DNA from: Phoebastria nigripes
Taxonomy: Eukaryota > Chordata > Aves > Procellariiformes > Diomedeidae
NCBI GenBank assembly: GCA_035582835.1
Contig: JAYKAV010002791.1
Coordinates: 707,692 to 771,691 of the forward strand
Reading direction: 5' to 3'
DNA length: 64,000 nucleotides
The translations under genes were made by a program, and so were the position numbers. Numbering within the stretch: position 1 is the first letter of the stretch; the number at the start of each line of letters is the position of its first letter. The notes beneath the pieces were generated by a model that did no database searches, had not been told where the DNA came from, and saw nothing but the letters and a program-made list of their open reading frames with translations. Below are positions 28,765 through 39,851 of this stretch, one piece after another.

Positions 28765-31521
28765 TCCACCTTCCACTAAAATCATATTAGCAGATTTTAA
28801 ACAAATTCATTTCCTCATGAACTTAAGCTAAATTGTATCCCGACAGGCCTGATTTATCAGGCAAATGCCCCACNTTGTTTGTCAGCTTCTTTGTTGGGGG
28901 GTGAGGGGGAGGGGAAACCCAAGCAACAAAAGACCGTAACCTATTGATATTACTGCTGCGATACACTGGGGAAAATAGATTGATTTAGAACTAACCACAG
29001 AAAACTAGTCAATCTGATGAGTTTACAACAGAGCATTTTTATTTATTTATTTGTAACAAGAGTAAACATCATCAATATTCGACCCTGTGTTATTGGAAGC
29101 CTTGCAGACAGTGGGTTTGTGTCAGCGTGCTGGGGCTATCTCTAAGATGAAAGAAGGCAAGCTTAAAAAAATGGAGGGGTCTTGTTTTTCTCACAAAATT
29201 GAAAGTCTGCAATCTCTGATACGTTATCATGTGTTGTAGGATTTGGAGGAGAAATAGATAAATGAGCATTTTTATTTACTTCATCTTTATTTCTTTAGGA
29301 GGTTATCTTTTTTTTTAGAAAATTATATTTTTGTTAATCTCAAAAAGCTAGTAAAGCACAGGAAATTTTCAAACTGAATTTTATTGAAGAACAACAGCCT
29401 GCAATTAACTTTCCCAGCATGTCGCCTCTGCACAGTGTTTTGCGTGAACGAGGGGTTCAGGGTAGCCAAATACTCACAGGATCAGCACAAATCTAAATGT
29501 GGCCCCGATGTGCCACTTTCTGAATTGATAATACAGCATTTTCCAACATACTTGGCTAAAAATAGTTACAGATTTAAAATTAAACTGATTTTTTTTTTCA
29601 TGGATTGATAAATGAGAGTGCTAGTGAAGTTTTCTGCCTTAGTGTGACCCTGCTTGCTAGACACACCATAAATGCTCTGATGAAGATGCTAAATGCTCCG
29701 TTCTCTAGTTTAACAAGATAATTTCACTTGACCTTAAACGATTTTTTCAGTATTATTTCAGTATTCAGTATTTTGAATACCAATACCTTATTAGAGTGTT
29801 TTCAAAGTTGCCTGTGTTCTCTCCTGCATTCAGCTACAGCTTAAGAATTAACGGTTAATAAACAAAATGGCATAAAACCCAGCAATGTGCATGTGAGCAG
29901 AAACATTCCAGCAATTTCCCTCTCTGGAGGGCGCAGGCAGGGCGTGTACATTCAGCGCGTCTTGTGTATGTCTCGTTGACTCACCGGTGGGTTTTCATCC
30001 TTTAAAAACAAAAAGCTGGGCCCCGTTTCTGCGTTAATTCCCCGCTGGGTGCGGGGAGCGGGGCAGCTGCAGGGCATGGTCGGCAGCAAGGGAGCGCAGC
30101 CATGCACTGCGGTGAGGCTCTCTCCTGAGCCCCATGATTTTTTAAAAAACACAGGCTGGCTTTATTTCTCCTGGGATTTAATGCTGCTTAAAAGGTTTGG
30201 GGAGGGGATGGGTGTTGAGAAATCTCCCGAACCAATGCTGCAAGGGAATCCCCCGGTAAAAGCAGCGGAGGAAGGAGTGAAATGCCAGAGGAGCTGGTGC
30301 CCAGCATGGGTCTGCTGGCTGGCGCTGGCTGCTGCTCGGGGTGCGTGGGGGTCCCCACCGCCTCCCACTCCTGCCCTGCCACGCGCTGCCCCGGCTCCTG
30401 CTGCTCCTCAGCTTGTTGCCCTGGCAGCCGCCCAAACTTCTTTATTTTCCAGGGACAGTTGCCGCCTGTTTTTAAGTTGCAGTGACTGCAGCCTCATACT
30501 TAGTTTCAGCATTTCTTGCTGTAAAAGCATGAGGTCTGCAGGTGCGATCTGTTTTAAGGCATAAGAGTAATGCCCTGTTTTAAAAACTACTCAAACTGTT
30601 TTTTCACTTTTAAGTGTAGGCTTCTCAGCAAGAAGGATTTTCGTATTATACCTGTATTAAGTAAAAGTGATTAGTCCTTTTATAATACAGTAACATACAA
30701 GAGGTGCCCATTTAGAAGCAATCACCTGTGATCCTGTCAGTCTTTGGAGTGCTGCTGTGACAGATTTGATATCCAGGATTTGGTTACTGGAATATTTAAG
30801 TAAGCCATTAAAATATACTCGTATTTATCTCAAAGACAATTTGAAATTAGCAGATCCTCAACAGTCCAGAAGATTCTTTCAGTCCTGCGGAGGTGTTGGA
30901 GGTGTTTCTCACTTGCCCCAGGTGGTGCCTGGGCACAAGCCTCCCTTAGCTTTTCCATGTGTTCACATCCACCAGCAAGAAGCGTCCCCTTGCACTGCCC
31001 CACGGCCTGATTTTCAAGACAAGTCACTGAAGCCCTTGAGTAAAACATCTTAATTTTGTCTAAGATCCATATTTCTGTTAGATCATGGATGGTTTAACCT
31101 CCCTTTACAGCAAAATAGGGTAGTTCAAGCGATCTGCTGCGTGTTCTGTCTGCAAGAACTGGCCTTTCTTTAGGTATGTTGAAATTAGTAATTACTGTGA
31201 AAGTAATTACTAAAAAAGACAGCACATTTAGGTACAATTTTAAACATTTCCTTTATGCTTTAACTGCTTAGTTGGCGTTCAGTGTATTGTAAAAACATCT
31301 CACTTGCACATGCTGTTAGAATACCATGCCATTTTTCAAAGCATTAACATTGCTAGATGGAGCACTGTTAGCCAAGATGCAGTTTTTTGTCTGATAGCAT
31401 GCAAAAAGGAAAAAAAGAGGAGTTGGTGTAGGGAATATCCTGGTGAATTATTTTAGTCTTCCTCTGACTATATGCCTTTTCTTCCCTTTGCTATCCCTGT
31501 TAGATGTTAACCCCTCCCCTT

Positions 31522-31540
31522 CCCCCCCCCCCCCCCCCCC
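31522..31540 (+). repeat. Poly(C) tract, 19 C
   Basis: An uninterrupted run of 19 C, preceded by CCCCTCCCCT. The reverse strand is a long G run that could form a G-quadruplex, and the C strand could form an i-motif. It lies in the LIN28B intron with no gene signal nearby. Exact length is uncertain, as for any homopolymer in an assembly. Confidence 0.9.
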
Positions 31541-34500
31541 AAGAAAAAGTCAGTCATCAGGGTAATTTTAAAGCTTTTTCTCTCAACAGATAATAGTGTG
31601 GAGCCACACAAATGATTCTCTACTTGTCATATATATTGGATTATCACCTAAATCATATTATAAAGCAGCATGAAGAAGCAAGCAGTTGTGCTTACCCTCC
31701 TTTGCTGCTTAGCTCAGCTGAGCTGTTAATTGTGACGAACATATTTGCAAGGCGGGGGTATTGTCGTTTTAAAAGGGATAGGGCTAGAGTGTGCTTCCTA
31801 AGTAGGAGTTGATTGCTGGGACAAGGAAAAGAGCTGAAGACTGAGAGTATTTTATTTTGCATTTTCATTTGGTTGTGAATTTGAGTACTTCTAATGAATT
31901 TGAGTTATCAGCTTATTGCAATTAATACAACATAGTTTATGTTGGAATCTGTACGCTTTTTGCTTGTTCATGTTTCCTTTAATTTGTGCAATCACAAATC
32001 CATAGTGAAGGAGTATTTAGAAATGTTTTTTAACCTTGCTGTATGCTCTCTTCTTTCTTCATTAGTAGGTATTAACGTTACTGTTTTCTTGAGAATATTG
32101 AAATACAATGCTAGACGAGTTCCTCAAGGTGTTCCTTTATTAAAATGTTCATCTTTTTTATATCAAAAAATCACCCTGATTCACCTTCCTGTCAGTGCTG
32201 TAGTGAAGAAAGGATTCCCCGTTAGGATAATTGCCATCTCTTTATTTACTCTGTTGCATTATTTTTTGAGCCTGAAGCTACCAAGTAAATCACGGGAGCC
32301 TACTGTGAGAAAGACAGTCCTATTTTAACAAATCCTTCTTGCCATTGCTTTTTTGTAAGGGTTACTTCTACTATAATTGCACTTTTAAGGGCTTTTTGTG
32401 TTTATTCATCTCATGATGTGATTTACATATAAACTTTTATGTTGTGTTTAAGCTAACATATGTTATTGCCATGGTGCTTCTGAAGTGAAGAAATACTTAC
32501 TACGGTTGTACTAATCTAGAGTTTCTGAGAACATACTCAAATAAGAATTTGCTAATTTTCCTAGCAGGAGCCAGCTTGTATATTGTTCTATATATTTATG
32601 TATATAGACATGTGGATGTATAAGCTTGTGTGCGCATATCATATGCTATCAGGTTTCATTATGTTGTAACGTAAGTATATACAGCAGAGAGGAGCAAAGA
32701 GTTGAAGCGTTTTGGACAAAAGGGTTAATACCATACCTTAATGTGCGTGGATGATGCCATGTGGTGTCATTTGTGAGCTCTGAGGTGGCTGACCATTTCC
32801 ATTTTTGTGTAAATCCCTTGAGAGGGAAGGCATTTCAGAGCGGGGTGTGATCTGTTCTCCTGGTAAGAGTGATTGACAACGAATGAATAAATAGTTAAAA
32901 GAACTGAATAAATACCACCCTCCTGTTTTAAGTCCAGGCACACCCCCGGCTGGCACATATATATTCTAATGTGACACTTGAGCCAGATGATTGAGTTGGT
33001 TGGTGACAAAAAACATTCCTGAAAAAACCAAATCATAGTTTAATCACAACTGCTTCTGATAGAGTTTTCTTTTATGGTGACATTTTAGCGGCAATTTGAA
33101 TAAATGCAGGGAATTACAGTATTTTGCAAGTAGGATGTATTGATAAATATATATGCAAAAGGTGACGGAGGCCTCTTGAGTGGAAGCAGGGGCCCTGCCA
33201 GCAGGTTCCTGGTCAATTGGTGAGGTGAAATGGTTCACTGAATTGGATAACACAGTGCATACCATAGTGACTGATTAAATTGATTTGTCCATGGCTACTG
33301 CCTACCCTGCTACTGAGGCCCTTTAACCTATTTTCAAACTTCTTTCTTTTTTAAACCACTCTAAATACATGTGATATTAAAGGAAGGAGGCAAGTGCAAA
33401 TGCATTCACAGCTATAAAATTCTGTATTCTGAATTAAGATAAAATGCACGATTTACCAGAATGTCTGCACGCTCCCATGTTATACTGTATTATACCATAC
33501 TTAGCCCAGGAACAAGTANGCTGTTAGAAACCGATGAAGAAGATAATAATAAACATCATTGTTTAATATAACCTAAATTATAATAAATACCACATTTGTG
33601 AATTCTTAGATGTATTTATTGGAGGGGGAGAAAGTAAAACACTTAAGGGTTTTTGTTGTTGCTCTTCTTTCATTTTTCTAATTGCAAGTTTTACTTCTGT
33701 ATTATTTTATCCAGAAGGTGTTTAGAAAGCTTGTCGGGGAAACATAGCTGAATGCCAGTTAAGACGGAATGCTACTGTTAAGTGGGAGTCACTAATTTGA
33801 AAATATCTGCAATGATTTGGGAAAAAGCAGTCAGATGGATATTGTTTAATAACTTAAAACTTTTTTTTTAAATTATAGGGGAAAAAAGCTTGATGTTTTG
33901 GTCTTAGATCAGGATGTTTGTATTTTACAACCTATTTAGTATGTCCTTGCTAGGGAAATCAATACTAAATGACAATGGGACTCGTACATGTAATTTTCTG
34001 CTTGATTCAAGGGAAGCTTTATATTCTGTGTCTCTTCATGGGTTATTTTGTAGTATATGCAGACAGACTATTGTAAGCATACTCTTAAAATCTCACTGAA
34101 AAATCACATAAAACTTCTGTGCAGTGGTGACATCAAAATGGAACCAGTTCACCTAAAATGTGTTATTGCAGTTGTCATAGAAGTGCTGAGTTCAGTATAA
34201 TGGGTTTGGTTTCTTGTTTCTTATTAATTTTTAGGGAAGATATGACAATATAATTACAATGTTTTCTGAAAGGATAACGAAGTTCTGTTCATCATTTAAG
34301 TTCTTTAAATTATAGGTCAGTCTTGTAGGACATGACAGCATGCCATGGGCAACTTATGCTGCTTTTTCATTTGTCTGTTAAAGATATGGTTAGTATCTTG
34401 CTAATAGTGAGGAAGACAGATTAAGAGGGAGGGGCTGAAGGATTGTTTCTTGGAATGGATTTGCAAATGTTAACAGCCATTTTGCAATCTTTTTAAAAAT

Positions 34501-35519
34501 TACGCAGGTTTTATCAATAGCATTTCTTTGAAAGGTAAAGTATATTCTGTAGGTGAGACGCCAGCTGTACATACAGCTTTGCATAGACTAAACTTCTTGG
34601 TTTCATATAGACTAGTAGTGACCACTAAATGCTAGCTGAAGCAGTGCCTTGTTACTTTCCAGGAATCTGAAAACTTAAAATATTTTGATGCGGGCTCGAG
34701 CCAGAACATGTTGCGCTATTTTGTACGTATACTTAGTTATAGTTACAGTCTTTTTTAATCCTTCAGTTGACTCCACCAGGCCTAAGTATTTGTGCAATTG
34801 TTTTTTAAATTAGGTGATGGTTAAGGGAAAGCAAAAAAAATTGTCATTGCTGGTTTAGTTCTCTCCAGTAGCGTGTTAGATTATAATAAATTAAATTTCT
34901 ATGCATTCAGTGCAAGTTTTATAAAACAAAGAAACAGAAACCATAGAAAAATAGCCAGAATAGAAAGCTCAGTGGTGAACATGACCGGCATAGGGTCACC
35001 AAGCCAAAGGCGTATAAATATTTCTTCGCATCATCTGTTAGAATAATGTAATCCAAGGACTGGCGTTCCTGGCATGTGTTACAAGTGAGAGGATTCAGTG
35101 AGGAATTGCTGGGGACCTCTTCAGGACTCCCCTGCCTAACAAGGTCAATAGAAGAGTATTTAGTGGATTTTAGCCATTTTTGAGAACTGGGAGGAGTCCT
35201 TGCCCAGGCAGCATGGAGGAGGCACTCTGTGCCCATCGGCTCCTGGGCAGCCGTGTCCTGTTGACGGTGGCACCCCGGGTCACCACCACTTGCACGCGGC
35301 TTGGGAAGTTTGAGAGAAAACAAACGAACCCTGTTTTATGACTCTTGCGGGGTCTTTATTTATTTTCTTTTGAATCGAAACCGTAAATGCCATTAGGAAC
35401 CCTCTGCAACATAAGCATTGTAAAAGTTTGGCCCCCACCCCTGAGCCGGAGGAGGCAAGATCCTGGCTAGTGACAGGGTACCGCGTCCCTCCTCCACGTT
35501 TGGGTTTCCCTGGCTGAAA

Positions 35520-35960
35520 GCAGCATGTCCATGAGGACACGGTTACGTCTGAGGCTGAGGACCTCCTCTCTGCACGTTTCTTTGTGGCCCCGACCCGGCG
35601 ACGGGCGCACGCAAGGGTGAAGCCGCCTCAGGGTGAGGAGGCCGGTGCTGGTGACTGCCTCGCCTCCTCTCCTCGCCCCGCTTTGCCGTGTTCGTCCTGT
35701 CAGGCGTTGAACCACCAGTACTCGCAGGCGTTTAATGCTGTGAATACCTGGGTAGGCAGAGGCCTCCGCGGCGCCGGGATGCCTGGATATCTGGTGCCCT
35801 CTAGCGGGGCCCAGTGCCGGGGCCCTGCCCGGGAGGCGGCGGCCGCGCCCCGGGGGACGGCCCTCCGGGGAGAGCTGAGCCGGCAGGCTGGGATCCCCGG
35901 TAAAAGGTTCCCGGTCCCAAGCACAAGGTGTTTTTTGGCACCGGTGCGACAAAGGGGCGC
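35520..35960. promoter_or_regulatory. CpG-island-like block just upstream of LIN28B exon 4
   Basis: CpG dinucleotides are dense here: seven in the 60 bases 35581-35640 and six in 35641-35700, with many more around 35765-35890. The flanking intron and UTR are AT-rich and nearly free of CpG. The block also contains GGCGGCGGCCGCG-type runs. It ends less than 200 bases before the splice acceptor of LIN28B exon 4. Long overlapping open frames on both strands (35584-35976 on +, 35467-35952 on -) are expected from the low stop-codon density of GC-rich DNA and are not called as genes. The block could be an internal promoter, an enhancer, or a CpG-rich patch with no function. The sequence shows no decisive core promoter. 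Confidence 0.6.
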
Positions 35961-36144
35961 CTCCCAGGTGACTTAAAAAGCNAAACTCAAGTGTACCTCA
36001 GCCTGCAGCAGTGGGATATCGGTGCAGAAGCCCCCGCTGTTTCACCAGCAGACGTCGTGCATGCTCACGCTGAGCTTACCTGACGTAGAAAATGTTACTG
36101 TTTGATGCTGCATTTTATAACTAGCTGTCTCTCTTTGTTTTTAG

Positions 36145-36514
36145 ATGCTACAACTGTGGTGGCCTCGACCACCACGCTAAAGAATGTAGTCTACCTCCGC
36201 AGCCAAAGAAGTGCCATTACTGTCAGAGCATCATGCACATGGTGGCTAACTGTCCCCATAAAACTGTCTCGCAGCAGCCCACTAGTTCTCAGGGAAGACA
36301 CGAAGCTGAACCGCAGCCTTCCACTTCTGCTTTCCCAAGAGAAGGGGGAGGAACGCACGGCTACGCGTCTCCATCNTACTCTCAGGAGGGCAGGTTGGAG
36401 ATCTCAGAGCGCTCAGGCAGGTCACCACAGGAGGCTTCGTCAAGTAAGTTGTCTGCGTCACCCGAAGAACCGAGCAGAAAGGGGCCTTCTGTTCAGAAAA
36501 GGAAAAAAACTTAA
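36145..36514 (+). CDS. LIN28B: LIN28B terminal coding exon (zinc knuckles and C-terminus)
   Basis: This is the last exon of LIN28B, an RNA-binding protein that blocks processing of let-7 precursors and so controls developmental timing, growth and pluripotency. The exon starts after the acceptor TTTTTAG with one base of a split codon and then reads CYNCGGLDHHAKEC. Two retroviral-type CCHC zinc knuckles are visible in 122 residues: Cys1, Cys4, His9, Cys14 and Cys23, Cys26, His31, Cys36, counted from the first Cys. In the family these bind the GGAG motif of pre-let-7. A Ser/Pro-rich tail follows, then ISERSGRSPQEASS and the basic end KGPSVQKRKKT, which distinguishes LIN28B from the shorter LIN28A. 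Stop TAA is at 36512-36514. The N at 36376 is the third base of a TCN codon, so it is serine whatever the base. The cold-shock domain is encoded by earlier exons outside the window. Confidence 0.98.
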
Positions 36515-36558
36515 AGCGTTTGTCATAACTTACCATTTTCTTTATCCTCTTGGGATGT

Positions 36559-36566
36559 CTACCTCA
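36559..36566 (+). promoter_or_regulatory. let-7 8-mer seed match
   Basis: CTACCTCA is the full 8-mer complement of the let-7 seed with the A opposite position 1. It lies 45 bases after the LIN28B stop, so every 3'UTR isoform should carry it. let-7 repression of LIN28B is the established half of the LIN28/let-7 double-negative loop. Confidence 0.8.
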
Positions 36567-36710
36567 TGCAAGTACAGGGGAAATAATTTCATTATCAGTA
36601 GCTGACCTGGAATTTTAACTACTGTTGAGGAACTGTGAATTTTTTTTCTTTAATAGACAAATCACTCCAAGCAAAATACATTTGAGCAGGGTGCATTACC
36701 TTTTACCTTC

Positions 36711-36756
36711 TGTGTGTGTGTGTATGAGTGTGCACGCGCGTGTGTGTATGTGTGCA
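36711..36756 (+). repeat. UG-rich repeat in LIN28B 3'UTR
   Basis: An imperfect (TG)n run broken by TATGAG and by GCACGCGCG, followed by an ATATAT stretch. It sits about 200 bases into the 3'UTR on the sense strand, so the mRNA would carry a UGUGUG-rich element. Such elements are bound by CELF-type proteins and TDP-43. Binding here is inference. Confidence 0.85.
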
Positions 36757-37400
36757 TATCTATAAATATATATTTTTTCCATCAGACCACTCTCCAGCTC
36801 CCACAAGACATTACTGTGAAGCAATAGGCGCAGTATCCACAAATGTTCCTGAATGCATTCCTAGAACCTATTTCCAAATGTGTTCAAAAAAACAAACAAG
36901 AATACCCAAGAAATCTCACTCAAAACCAAACCAAACCTGAAAAACCACACACAGAACTGAGATCAAGACTGTTACTTCTCTTGTGAACCAAAGGATACTT
37001 CACTATTTTAAAGCTGCCATATGGTACTAAAGATACTAAGACATCCCCCATGCCATCAATTTGAGTTACTTTCTTTCTCATCTCCACAAAATATCAAAAC
37101 CCCTCCCCTCCCCATGCCCATGCAGGGCAGTGTCATGACTCAACACAGCTCTCATTGCCACCATCCTTTGTCGGTGAGGAGTTTAAAGCTCCAGAAAAGA
37201 CAATGAATGTGTAGTTTCTGTGCTGGTTTCTCAAAATGTTTTGTTAAATTAATATGGTTGTAACTGTAATTTAGATGACTGTTGTGTAGGGGAGAATGTA
37301 TAAGTTGTTACCAAACAGACCCTTTTGAGTGGTATCAGGATACCATCCTGTTTAACACTTTGTATTCTGTGAACGTTTAGGGGACCTTGGTGGCAGTCAT

Positions 37401-37418
37401 AGCAGCAGCAGCAGCAAC
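37401..37418 (+). repeat. (CAG)n run, complementary to the CTG run at 38224
   Basis: AGCAGCAGCAGCAGCAAC in the LIN28B 3'UTR. Its exact 18-nt reverse complement occurs at 38224-38241 in the same UTR, so the two could pair in the transcript across a loop of about 800 nt. Confidence 0.9.
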
Positions 37419-38223
37419 TTCTTGGTCCCGAGTAGTGCCCCTCAATTTGAAGGGACTTCCCCATTGTTTTCTGTTGAAATGCCATGGAGAGAACTCCCTA
37501 GGGATTTTTGTTGTTGTTCTCTGTTTTGGTTTTAAAGAAAACAAAATGCAAAGCTAATGAGATCCTGGGATAAATAGTTTCTTAAGAATAAAGGTAGATG
37601 GGTACTTGCGGTTGCTCAGCCAGCCTCCCTTGCTGATGATACAGCATGTGCATAGTCAAGGACAGGTGTCTGCTGCAGACAAGCCTGAGTGAAGGGACCT
37701 GCAAATTTGCCAGAAGCCCTGGGCATCTTCTGCTTCTTGTGAACTGGAGACTGTTGCTGACCAGCCTCGGTCCAGAGTGCGCTGGGACCACACACTTCTG
37801 CATTAAAGAGGAGAAAGATTGGTGGCCTCAGAGTGAGACTCCCTGGGCTGCAGCCCTTGCTCGGGGTTAATAGAGTTGGAGCCTATCAAAACTTGAAGTC
37901 GCTTTCCATTTGTAACTTCTGAATTACCAAGTCATACGTAAGATAACGTACTTTGACAAATCCCATTGCGGATGTAAGTTAATTAGAGAAACCTGTATAA
38001 TCCTTAACATTGGCAATAAACACAGGCTGTTAAAGCTTGAAGGAGTCAGGTAGGTTTAAGCTCGGATAATCAAACTAAAGAAACAGCCTGCATGAAAGGC
38101 TACAGNGAACCAAACCACCTACCCGTGGTAACTCTTTTGCAGCCGATAGTTACAACAGGTATGCAGCTGGCTCATTACGTGGCCTTCCCCTTCCCACTTG
38201 TCCTGCCAGATGAGACTTTTACT

Positions 38224-38241
38224 GTTGCTGCTGCTGCTGCT
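38224..38241 (+). repeat. (CTG)n run, complementary to the CAG run at 37401
   Basis: GTTGCTGCTGCTGCTGCT in the LIN28B 3'UTR. It is a perfect 18-nt reverse complement of 37401-37418, including the non-repeat GTT/AAC ends. Confidence 0.9.
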
Positions 38242-38828
38242 TCAGTAAACAGGTAGTACTCAAACGCCTCAGTGAAGGGCACAATTTCAAGAAAAATATT
38301 TTGTGTGAATTCCTTGCCAGTGTTTGCGAGAATCTCGATGGTTTATACTGAAGTTCTCAGTATGCTAATGCAAAGCTTACCTTTGACGATATTGAATGTG
38401 ATGTATCTATAGAGAAGAACTTCCTTGCCTTACGTAAGGATAGTAAACTTATTTAAATTATGTAGACAAATCAAAGTGGCATTGCTTAACCTTCTAGTCG
38501 GTATAAAAATGAGGTTAAACAGCAAAGATGCAAAACTTAGGTCACTTTGAAAATTTAAACCAAAGTTCCTTATAGAAATAGGCAATTGTGGATTTGAAAA
38601 CTGGTCATTCCCTGTTTATATGTAAGAAGTTCAGAGCTGAGATAAGGAAATATTTTCAACATGCAGATTTTTATTGGTGCTGTTTGAAATCACGGTGTGC
38701 ACCAAAGTCAGACTGAACTGCTAAGAGCACATACCAAACCCTATCTTATTGTTGAAAGCTTAAGGTTTTATTTTTATATATTAGAATGTTATCACTATTA
38801 CATAACATACTCAGGACAAAGAACTTTG

Positions 38829-38836
38829 CTCAGGGA
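38829..38836 (+). promoter_or_regulatory. miR-125 (lin-4) 8-mer seed match
   Basis: CTCAGGGA is the full 8-mer complement of the miR-125/lin-4 seed, in the LIN28B 3'UTR. Control of lin-28 by lin-4/miR-125 is ancient, described from nematode to vertebrate. Confidence 0.7.
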
Positions 38837-38957
38837 ATATACCATGTAATGTTGTTTTTTCTTTACAGAATAGTCTACAGACCTGCTTACTCAGAACAAA
38901 CCAAATAGTCTTAGACCTTTTTATCTCTATATAAGTATTATGTACTGATATTAGTAA

Positions 38958-38964
38958 CTACCTC
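38958..38964 (+). promoter_or_regulatory. let-7 7-mer seed match
   Basis: CTACCTC followed by T, a 7mer-m8 match to let-7 in the LIN28B 3'UTR. Confidence 0.65.
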
Positions 38965-39174
38965 TGAGTTGACATAGACCTACATTTCTGATAATCAGAT
39001 CTCAGCATTTTGTATTATAAGTTCCTGTGAAATGATAAAGTGATAGTCTGTACTGGTTGCTTATGTGAGCATTTGTATCTTTACATTCACAGGGTCTGAG
39101 TTTTCAGAGATGCTGGGCAACCACAGCTCCCACTGACTTCCAGTTGGAGTTACTGGTGCTTAGCTTTTCTAGGA

Positions 39175-39206
39175 GGGGAGGGATGGGGGACAGGGGGTGG
39201 AGGGGG
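39175..39206 (+). promoter_or_regulatory. G-quadruplex-type motif in LIN28B 3'UTR
   Basis: There are five G runs of 3-5 bases at 39175-39178, 39180-39182, 39185-39189, 39193-39197 and 39202-39206. The loops between them are 1, 2, 3 and 4 bases. This meets the usual G3+N1-7 pattern on the sense (mRNA) strand. An AATAAA begins four bases later at 39210. Folding is inferred from the pattern only. Confidence 0.75.
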
Positions 39207-39239
39207 AAGAATAAAAACACGAAAGCATCAAGCCCACTT

Positions 39240-39247
39240 TGTTTACA
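39240..39247 (+). promoter_or_regulatory. miR-30 8-mer seed match (1 of 3)
   Basis: TGTTTACA is the full 8-mer complement of the miR-30 seed. A second identical site starts 32 bases downstream, a spacing within the range reported for cooperative microRNA action. Confidence 0.6.
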
Positions 39248-39271
39248 TAGGTGACAATAAAATTATTATTC

Positions 39272-39279
39272 TGTTTACA
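39272..39279 (+). promoter_or_regulatory. miR-30 8-mer seed match (2 of 3)
   Basis: Second TGTTTACA in the LIN28B 3'UTR, 32 bases after the first and 16 bases (start to start) before a let-7 8-mer. Confidence 0.6.
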
Positions 39280-39287
39280 GCAAAAGG

Positions 39288-39295
39288 CTACCTCA
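39288..39295 (+). promoter_or_regulatory. let-7 8-mer seed match
   Basis: CTACCTCA, the second full let-7 8-mer of the UTR, in AU-rich context directly after the pair of miR-30 sites. Confidence 0.8.
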
Positions 39296-39851
39296 TATTT
39301 ACTGCATAAACACACCTTTGTGCTGCTCTAGCCTTAAAGGTGGCTGTTGATCTATGGTACATACTTTTAATCTGTACTAAATGTGTAACTGATAGTTCAC
39401 CACTGCATACATTATGACAAATACTTGTTTAAGATGAAGCATCCATTTGAAATTATGAGACATTTCCAAACATTTCTTTGAAAGTTTTTATTTTTCTGTC
39501 TAAAGGATTATGGGCACTGTTCACGAAAATAAATACATCTCCAGAAGAGACAAAAATGTACATGCCTAAGTTAAACATATAGCAGTGCAAGCTGCAGCAG
39601 GTAACTACTTAGCACTGGACTGCAGTAGAAAAAAAATCTAGTTATACTCCTTCAATAGGCTGCTGCAAACAAGCAAAGAACCCTTTAAAGGAGGAGGCAC
39701 AGACTGAGTTTGGGATTCTTCCTTCATGTCTAAGGACAAAATTAATATTCTGCAGCATTGGCTCAGCCTAGATTTCCCCTATTCACCAGCCTGTCCTTGC
39801 CAGAAGGCTTCACAATAAAACTCGTTTGAGTAGAAATAGTTCAAATATCTG

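Larger units (their letters stand above)
1..36144 (+). other. LIN28B: LIN28B last intron (3' part)
   Basis: Non-coding sequence upstream of the LIN28B terminal exon, read as the last intron (intron 3 in the usual four-exon gene). It ends in a pyrimidine-rich tract and TTTTTAG at 36138-36144, a good 3' splice site. I looked for the exons encoding the cold-shock domain on the + strand and did not find them, so they probably lie before the window. The open frames here are short, overlap on both strands and show no domain I recognise. The stretch is mostly AT-rich, with homopolymer tracts, an A/C-only tract, a minisatellite and a CpG-rich block, listed separately. The intron call rests on the exon at its 3' end. 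Independent non-coding transcripts inside it cannot be excluded. Confidence 0.85.

Noticed and set aside
31939..32328. 129-codon + frame rich in Leu, Phe and Val that could suggest a membrane protein
   Set aside because: T-rich DNA gives hydrophobic translations by default. There is no homology I recognise and no gene context.
35584..35976. 130-codon + frame, with a 161-codon - frame overlapping at 35467-35952, in the CpG-rich block
   Set aside because: Both are Arg/Pro/Ala-rich frames produced by the low stop-codon density of GC-rich DNA. They overlap on opposite strands and show no domain I recognise.
1..36144. LIN28B cold-shock-domain exons 2 and 3
   Set aside because: I looked for the expected coding sequence on the + strand and did not find it. 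The final intron of LIN28B is tens of kb in other vertebrates, so these exons are most likely upstream of the window.
36102..36605. 167-codon + frame overlapping LIN28B exon 4 in another reading frame
   Set aside because: It begins in the intron before the acceptor and is a shadow of the real exon, whose frame encodes the conserved zinc knuckles.
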